Origin: an uncultured Bacteroidales bacterium
Lineage (GTDB): Bacteria; Bacteroidota; Bacteroidia; Bacteroidales; UBA932
Assembly (NCBI GenBank): GCA_934702165.1
Contig: CAKUYG010000064.1
Coordinates: 1-10,491, forward strand
Length of the DNA: 10,491 bases
Direction of reading: 5' to 3'
In this document: piece after piece, positions 6,977 to 10,491 of the stretch
Numbering within the stretch: the stretch's first letter is position 1
How the letters are laid out: every line of letters begins with the position of its first letter
Program-made: the position numbers and the translations under genes
The notes under the pieces: model-generated
The model's input: the letters and a program-made list of their open reading frames with translations, nothing else
Told to the model about the DNA's origin: nothing
Databases searched by the model: none

Positions 6977-8553
6977 AAAGCTGTTATTCTCAATAATAAA
7001 TATGGTGTCTTCGGCAGGCGGATTTTCTGCCTTGACTTGTCATAAAGCCTGTAGTCCTCCACTTCGGAAGTCTCGAACACCCCGGGAACGGCAGAGACCG
7101 TCATACCCCATGTGTCTATCACCTCCACACGGAACTTCGTTCCCGGCTGGAGGCGCCCATATCCGGCGCACTTGGACGGAAGGTTGAAATCCCACACGCC
7201 AGGCATCTTCTCCCCGAAATAGACATAGTAGTTACCCTCACCGTCCGTGGCCGTCTGATGGTCACGGCTTGTGTCTGCAAGTTCGAGTGGCCTCTTCAAG
7301 GCAGAAAGGATATCAAGGGTGAAGCCGATGCGTTTCCACGACTCACCTCTCCAGAGGCCGCCCTTGGCCCAGAAGATGTCATCAAAATCGCCATCTTCAT
7401 ACTGATAGCATTCACCATGAGTGACATAAGTCCCGGCGATCAGACCCTGCCAGATGCGGTGAAGCATCTCCTCCCCGCTCAAGCGTCCCCAACGGGACGG
7501 AAGATTGCCCTCGTAGCACACCTCATCAAACACCACCGGCATCGGATATATGTTGCGGACAGTCGCCGCCCTGCCGAAATCCTCCACCGGGGCCTCATCC
7601 TGTATGCTCGCATGCGTCAGGCCTCCTTCCCAGACCGGATAATACTTGGCAGTACTGCCATGGATCGAGCACAGATGCCCGTAAGGGTCGTTGTCCCCCA
7701 CGCGGGCAATAAGCTCCCTCCAGTCATCGAGGCTCTTAGCCTTGCAGTAGTCATACTCGTTGGCCAGAGACCACCACACATTGCGGAACGAAGCCACACG
7801 TGCCTGGAAATAATCCAGATACGCCAGGTTGGCCTCCTGCGGCATGCTGTCAAAGCCCCACACCCCCTTGTCGTAAGGATGAAAAAGGATCAGGTCCGCC
7901 TGTATGCCAAGGACGTCCATCCTGTCCAGCAGGGACTCTATATGCCTGAAATACTCCGGGACAGGACGGGAAAAATCAAACCCGTCACCTTTCTTCTCAA
8001 ACGGCAGCAGATCCGGAATCTCCCGGCAGAGCGGGTAGTTTTTCGGGAAAACACACATCCGCACCTTGTTGAAGCGCGCCGCCTCAAGCGAGGCGAGAGT
8101 CTCCTCCTGACGGGCTGTACTCTGGTGCATCCAGCTGTAAGCCGTGGTGCCGAGAGGATGGAAAACCAGCCCGTCAGCATAACTGAAGCCGTGGACATTC
8201 CCGTCCATCACCCTCACCGGGCCATGGTTGCCCTCCGAAGCAGGAACACAGGTAAACGAACCTTTCCTGCCCCTCAACGCCGGGACATTGCTCTTCGTGA
8301 CGAATGTCCACTCACCCTCAGCCTGAGGCATGAAGCGGACACGGAAGACTCCGTCCCCGTCGTAGAAACCTCTGACCTCAGTCTTCTCGGAGCCGTTGGA
8401 GAACACGGCGGAGAACTTCACATCGAAAGGATTACCCTTTACGGAAGCCTCACAACTGTACTCGAAACGCCCCCATTTCTCCACTTGGGCGGCAAATGAA
8501 GACGGCAGCGCCGCAAAAAGCGACGCCACCATAAAAAGCAGCAATCTTCTCAT
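6973..8553 (-). CDS. Exported clan GH-A-like glycosidase with DUF5060, DUF4038 and DUF5605 regions
   Basis: This 526-residue protein has a Sec signal peptide (MRRLLLFMVASLFAALPSSF, cut near AA|QVE). Residues about 24-105 match the DUF5060 beta-sandwich (V24-E-K-W-G-R-F-E then a G-x-F-R-V-R-F-x-P-x-x-E-G-E-W-T pattern). Residues about 110-410 match the apiosidase-like DUF4038 TIM barrel (F131-H-P-L-G-T-T-A-Y-S-W). Residues about 430-526 match the small DUF5605 C-terminal domain. Two glutamates sit where clan GH-A enzymes keep acid/base and nucleophile: E266 in W261-S-L-A-N-E and E344 in V340-V-F-D-E. The DUF4038 barrel is the catalytic domain type of GH140 apiosidase, but this DUF5060/DUF5605 arrangement has no assigned linkage that I can state, and apiose specificity is only a possibility. 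The ATG at 8553 follows the GH43 stop TAA by one base; a GTG at 8568 is less likely because it pushes the signal peptide inward. The TGA overlaps the next gene's ATG. Confidence 0.8.
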   Translation of the reverse strand: MRRLLLFMVASLFAALPSSFAAQVEKWGRFEYSCEASVKGNPFDVKFSAVFSNGSEKTEVRGFYDGDGVFRVRFMPQAEGEWTFVTKSNVPALRGRKGSFTCVPASEGNHGPVRVMDGNVHGFSYADGLVFHPLGTTAYSWMHQSTARQEETLASLEAARFNKVRMCVFPKNYPLCREIPDLLPFEKKGDGFDFSRPVPEYFRHIESLLDRMDVLGIQADLILFHPYDKGVWGFDSMPQEANLAYLDYFQARVASFRNVWWSLANEYDYCKAKSLDDWRELIARVGDNDPYGHLCSIHGSTAKYYPVWEGGLTHASIQDEAPVEDFGRAATVRNIYPMPVVFDEVCYEGNLPSRWGRLSGEEMLHRIWQGLIAGTYVTHGECYQYEDGDFDDIFWAKGGLWRGESWKRIGFTLDILSALKRPLELADTSRDHQTATDGEGNYYVYFGEKMPGVWDFNLPSKCAGYGRLQPGTKFRVEVIDTWGMTVSAVPGVFETSEVEDYRLYDKSRQKIRLPKTPYLLLRITAL

Positions 8554-8554
8554 G

Positions 8555-10048
8555 TTAGTCAAGGACACGGTATTTGAAGTTGCTGAACTTCACTTCACCG
8601 TTGCCGGCGGCCATCAGGCCCGGGAGCATGCTCTGGAAATCGTGGAAAGTGTTGTGGTTGAAACCGGAAATCTCCATTCCCCACTCTTCCTTGACCCATT
8701 CCTTGCCGTCAAGGCTGTAATAGCCTGTGATGACCTGATTGTCGTTGCGAATGCGCAGCCAGATATGCTCGACATCAGGAAGTTTGCTGCGCACACCGCC
8801 TTTGTCGCGGCGGAAGCGGAGAGTCCCCCTGTCATTGATGCCCTGTCCCACATAGAAACGGTTGTCGTAATATATCACGAGACCGGCCACAGAACCCGGA
8901 GTCCTCTCGATCTCAGCCTCGAACTCGTAGGCATGGTCCCCGGCTACGAACATCAGCGGAGCGGAATCCGCAGGACAAGTGCCGGTAGACTTGAGCGTAA
9001 GGACGCCGTCCTCGATGGAAGCGCGTGACGGGTCGAAATCCTTGTAATATTTCCAGTCGAGACCCACACGGAACTCTCCCAGATGTGCCTTGCGGTCTAC
9101 AGGATGCAGAGGGAGCGGCGCCGCGATAGGGGCGGCCACATCGGCAACCACGCTCCTCGGCCAACCCTCATTGTCAAACTGGACAGGCTCAAGCAGAGTC
9201 TGGCGCCCGAGTCCGGTGAAGCCGTTCTCATAGGCGTGATAGATGCAGTACCAGCGTCCGTCAGGAGTATCTATAAGCGAACCATGTCCCCTTGACCACC
9301 AGCGGTCGGAGGCATTCCAGGTATGGATGAGCGGATTGTAAGGAGAGTTCTCCCAAGGGCCGTCAAGACTCTTGCTGCGGGCCACCGTCACCATGTGGCT
9401 TGTAGGTGGGCCTGCGGTGCCGCCCTCGGCGCTCAGGTAATACCACCAGTCACCTACCTTCTTGAGTTTCGGTCCCTCAAGGCAGAGCCCCTCGGTCACC
9501 CAGTCGGACGGGAAGATCCAGCCGTCATATACGTGCTCATCAGTACCTTCCACGGTGTCAAGTCCGTCAGCCGTCAGCTTCTTGCGCATGCCTCCGCTCA
9601 AGAAGAGCCACTTGGTGCCGTCTTCAGCCACGGCGATGCACGGGTCGATGCCGCCCACATGCAGATCCTTCGGCTCGCTCCACGGCCCGTACGGGCTGTC
9701 CGCTGTGACCACCCAGTTGCCGCGTCCGTGCACGGTGAAGTAGATCCTGTACTGGCCGTCAACCTTTGCGAAGTCCGGAGCCCAGACACTTCCCAGATAG
9801 GTGCTGAGAGCGTAACTTATCGGCTCCCAGTTCACAAGGTCGGTAGAATGCCAGACGATGAGGCCCGGATTGTAGTCAAACGACGAGTGTGTCAGATAGT
9901 AGTCCTCTCCGTCCCTGAGTATGGAAGGATCCGGATAGTCTCCCCCGAGGACAGGGTTGGTGTAGGTGCCGTACTGCGGCGTCTCGGTTTTGCCGCCGCA
10001 TGCCGAGACAAGGAGCACGCAGGCGAGGATTTTGGCAAAAAGTTTCAT
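8555..10048 (-). CDS. GH43 glycosidase lipoprotein with C-terminal concanavalin-like domain
   Basis: This 497-residue protein is a five-bladed beta-propeller of family GH43, whose members hydrolyse arabinosyl, xylosyl or galactosyl linkages with inversion. Residues 1-17 are a lipoprotein signal (L13-V-S-A-C17), with no acidic residues just after the Cys that would mark surface export. The GH43 catalytic set is visible: base D40 in Y38-P-D-P-S-I, pKa modulator D135 in G133-I-D-P, and acid E191 in C189-L-E-G-P. The propeller covers about 30-320. Residues about 330-497 form a beta-sandwich of the beta-xylosidase C-terminal type (GH43_C2, concanavalin-like). The ATG at 10048 is chosen because it gives a textbook lipoprotein leader; an ATG at 10069 in the same frame would add seven residues. 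It is 28 bp downstream of the preceding gene and one base upstream of the next. Subfamily and substrate cannot be read directly; side-chain arabinose or xylose of pectin is the likeliest target from context. Confidence 0.92.
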   Translation of the reverse strand: MKLFAKILACVLLVSACGGKTETPQYGTYTNPVLGGDYPDPSILRDGEDYYLTHSSFDYNPGLIVWHSTDLVNWEPISYALSTYLGSVWAPDFAKVDGQYRIYFTVHGRGNWVVTADSPYGPWSEPKDLHVGGIDPCIAVAEDGTKWLFLSGGMRKKLTADGLDTVEGTDEHVYDGWIFPSDWVTEGLCLEGPKLKKVGDWWYYLSAEGGTAGPPTSHMVTVARSKSLDGPWENSPYNPLIHTWNASDRWWSRGHGSLIDTPDGRWYCIYHAYENGFTGLGRQTLLEPVQFDNEGWPRSVVADVAAPIAAPLPLHPVDRKAHLGEFRVGLDWKYYKDFDPSRASIEDGVLTLKSTGTCPADSAPLMFVAGDHAYEFEAEIERTPGSVAGLVIYYDNRFYVGQGINDRGTLRFRRDKGGVRSKLPDVEHIWLRIRNDNQVITGYYSLDGKEWVKEEWGMEISGFNHNTFHDFQSMLPGLMAAGNGEVKFSNFKYRVLD

Positions 10049-10076
10049 ATTTGTCTGTGTTTTAGCCATAAAGTTA

Positions 10077-10491
10077 CTAATTAACTACGATTTTCTCTGC
10101 GCCCTCGCTGTAAATCGTCACGGGCTGCGAGATTCCTGACGGATAGAGCAGGGTGTACTCATGGATGATCTGCTGCGGCGGGATGTGCTTCTGCTGCAGA
10201 GGGGAGGTCGTCCAGAGTTTCTGGCTCGAAGGCACTCCGGCCTTGTCCCCCACGAGACGGTTTCTCCAAGGGTTTGTCACGACTATCACGAGCTCGTTGC
10301 TGCCGCTGCGGACATACTCGGTGATGTCAGCCTTGAGATAAGGATCCCAGATGGTCTCAAGCGTATGGCCGTTGACAGTCAGCCGGGCGGTGGAGCCGAA
10401 AGCCGGGATGCTTATGAGCACCCTGCGGCCAGGTTTGATGAATCCTTCCGGAATAACGGCCTGCGTACGGTATGTAATGACACCTGAATAA
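10077..10491 (-). CDS. C-terminal part of a GH106/GH2-like glycosidase (5' end missing)
   Basis: A frame open to the right edge encodes the last 137 residues of a longer protein and ends in tandem stops TAG-TAA at 10079..10074. The visible part is a galactose-binding-like beta-sandwich: Y-S-G-V-I-T-Y-R-T at the edge, then A-R-L-T-V-N-G-H, W-D-P-Y, D-I-T-E-Y-V, G-S-N-E-L-V-I-V-V-T-N and W-R-N-R-L-V-G-D. This pattern of a jelly-roll carrying VNG, then a N-x-L-x-I-x-V-x-N-x-W-x-N-R-L-x-G-D tail, is typical of the C-terminal domain of GH106 alpha-L-rhamnosidases and is also seen in some GH2-related proteins. The catalytic domain lies outside the window, so the activity is not certain. It is the first gene seen of the operon continuing into the GH43, with 28 bp between stop and the chosen start. 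Confidence 0.62.
   Translation of the reverse strand, partial: YSGVITYRTQAVIPEGFIKPGRRVLISIPAFGSTARLTVNGHTLETIWDPYLKADITEYVRSGSNELVIVVTNPWRNRLVGDKAGVPSSQKLWTTSPLQQKHIPPQQIIHEYTLLYPSGISQPVTIYSEGAEKIVVN

Noticed and set aside
7258..8499. A 413-codon open frame on the plus strand opposite the DUF4038 glycosidase gene
   Set aside because: Its translation has no recognisable domain or signal peptide, and the opposite strand encodes clear family motifs through the same bases. It is an antisense by-product of GC-rich codon use.
1..10491. Insertion sequence, prophage, tRNA, riboswitch or CRISPR array
   Set aside because: I saw no transposase, terminal repeats, repeat-spacer pattern or tRNA-like cloverleaf. 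Nearly all bases are covered by enzyme genes, and the only non-coding stretches over 30 bp are the divergent promoter and the terminator region.

Overview
The window looks like a carbohydrate-degradation locus of a Gram-negative Bacteroidota, most likely a Bacteroidales gut or rumen bacterium with fairly GC-rich coding DNA. The evidence is a set of exported pectin-active enzymes packed with almost no intergenic DNA, Sec or lipoprotein signals on every complete protein, absence of strong Shine-Dalgarno sequences, and TAnnTTTG-type -7 boxes. No SusC/SusD pair, transporter, regulator, RNA gene, mobile element or CRISPR array is visible, so this is probably an inner part or satellite of a larger pectin utilization locus. 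Genus cannot be fixed from the sequence.

Layout. From 3883 down to 1 on the minus strand lie a PL10-type pectate lyase and, starting on the base after its stop codon, a multimodular enzyme reading pectate lyase PL1, then a CE12-type GDSL acetylesterase, then a CE8 pectin methylesterase. The last module is cut by the window edge. Divergent from them, 71 bp away on the plus strand, is kdgF, a cupin for unsaturated-uronate breakdown that unusually carries a lipoprotein-like leader. A bidirectional terminator hairpin at 4431..4465 separates kdgF from a second minus-strand operon that enters at the right edge. Its order is the C-terminal end of a GH106/GH2-like glycosidase, a GH43 lipoprotein, a DUF5060/DUF4038/DUF5605 clan GH-A-like glycosidase, and an 830-residue beta-helix protein whose first half resembles CE8 but has altered catalytic motifs.

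How they fit together (inference from families). The PL1-CE12-CE8 protein would remove acetyl and methyl groups from galacturonan and cleave it, and PL10 would cleave the de-esterified backbone. KdgF would linearise the 4-deoxy-5-ketouronate formed after unsaturated monouronate is released. The second operon would trim rhamnose, arabinose or similar side-chain sugars from rhamnogalacturonan-type pectin. The combination of a GH106-like, a GH43, an apiosidase-like barrel and a CE8-like protein suggests a complex pectin substrate, but the exact linkage specificities are not readable here.

The most interesting points are the CE8-like beta-helix protein with non-canonical active-site motifs and three extra beta-sandwich regions, the triple-catalytic PL1-CE12-CE8 fusion, and a KdgF that seems to have been moved out of the cytoplasm.
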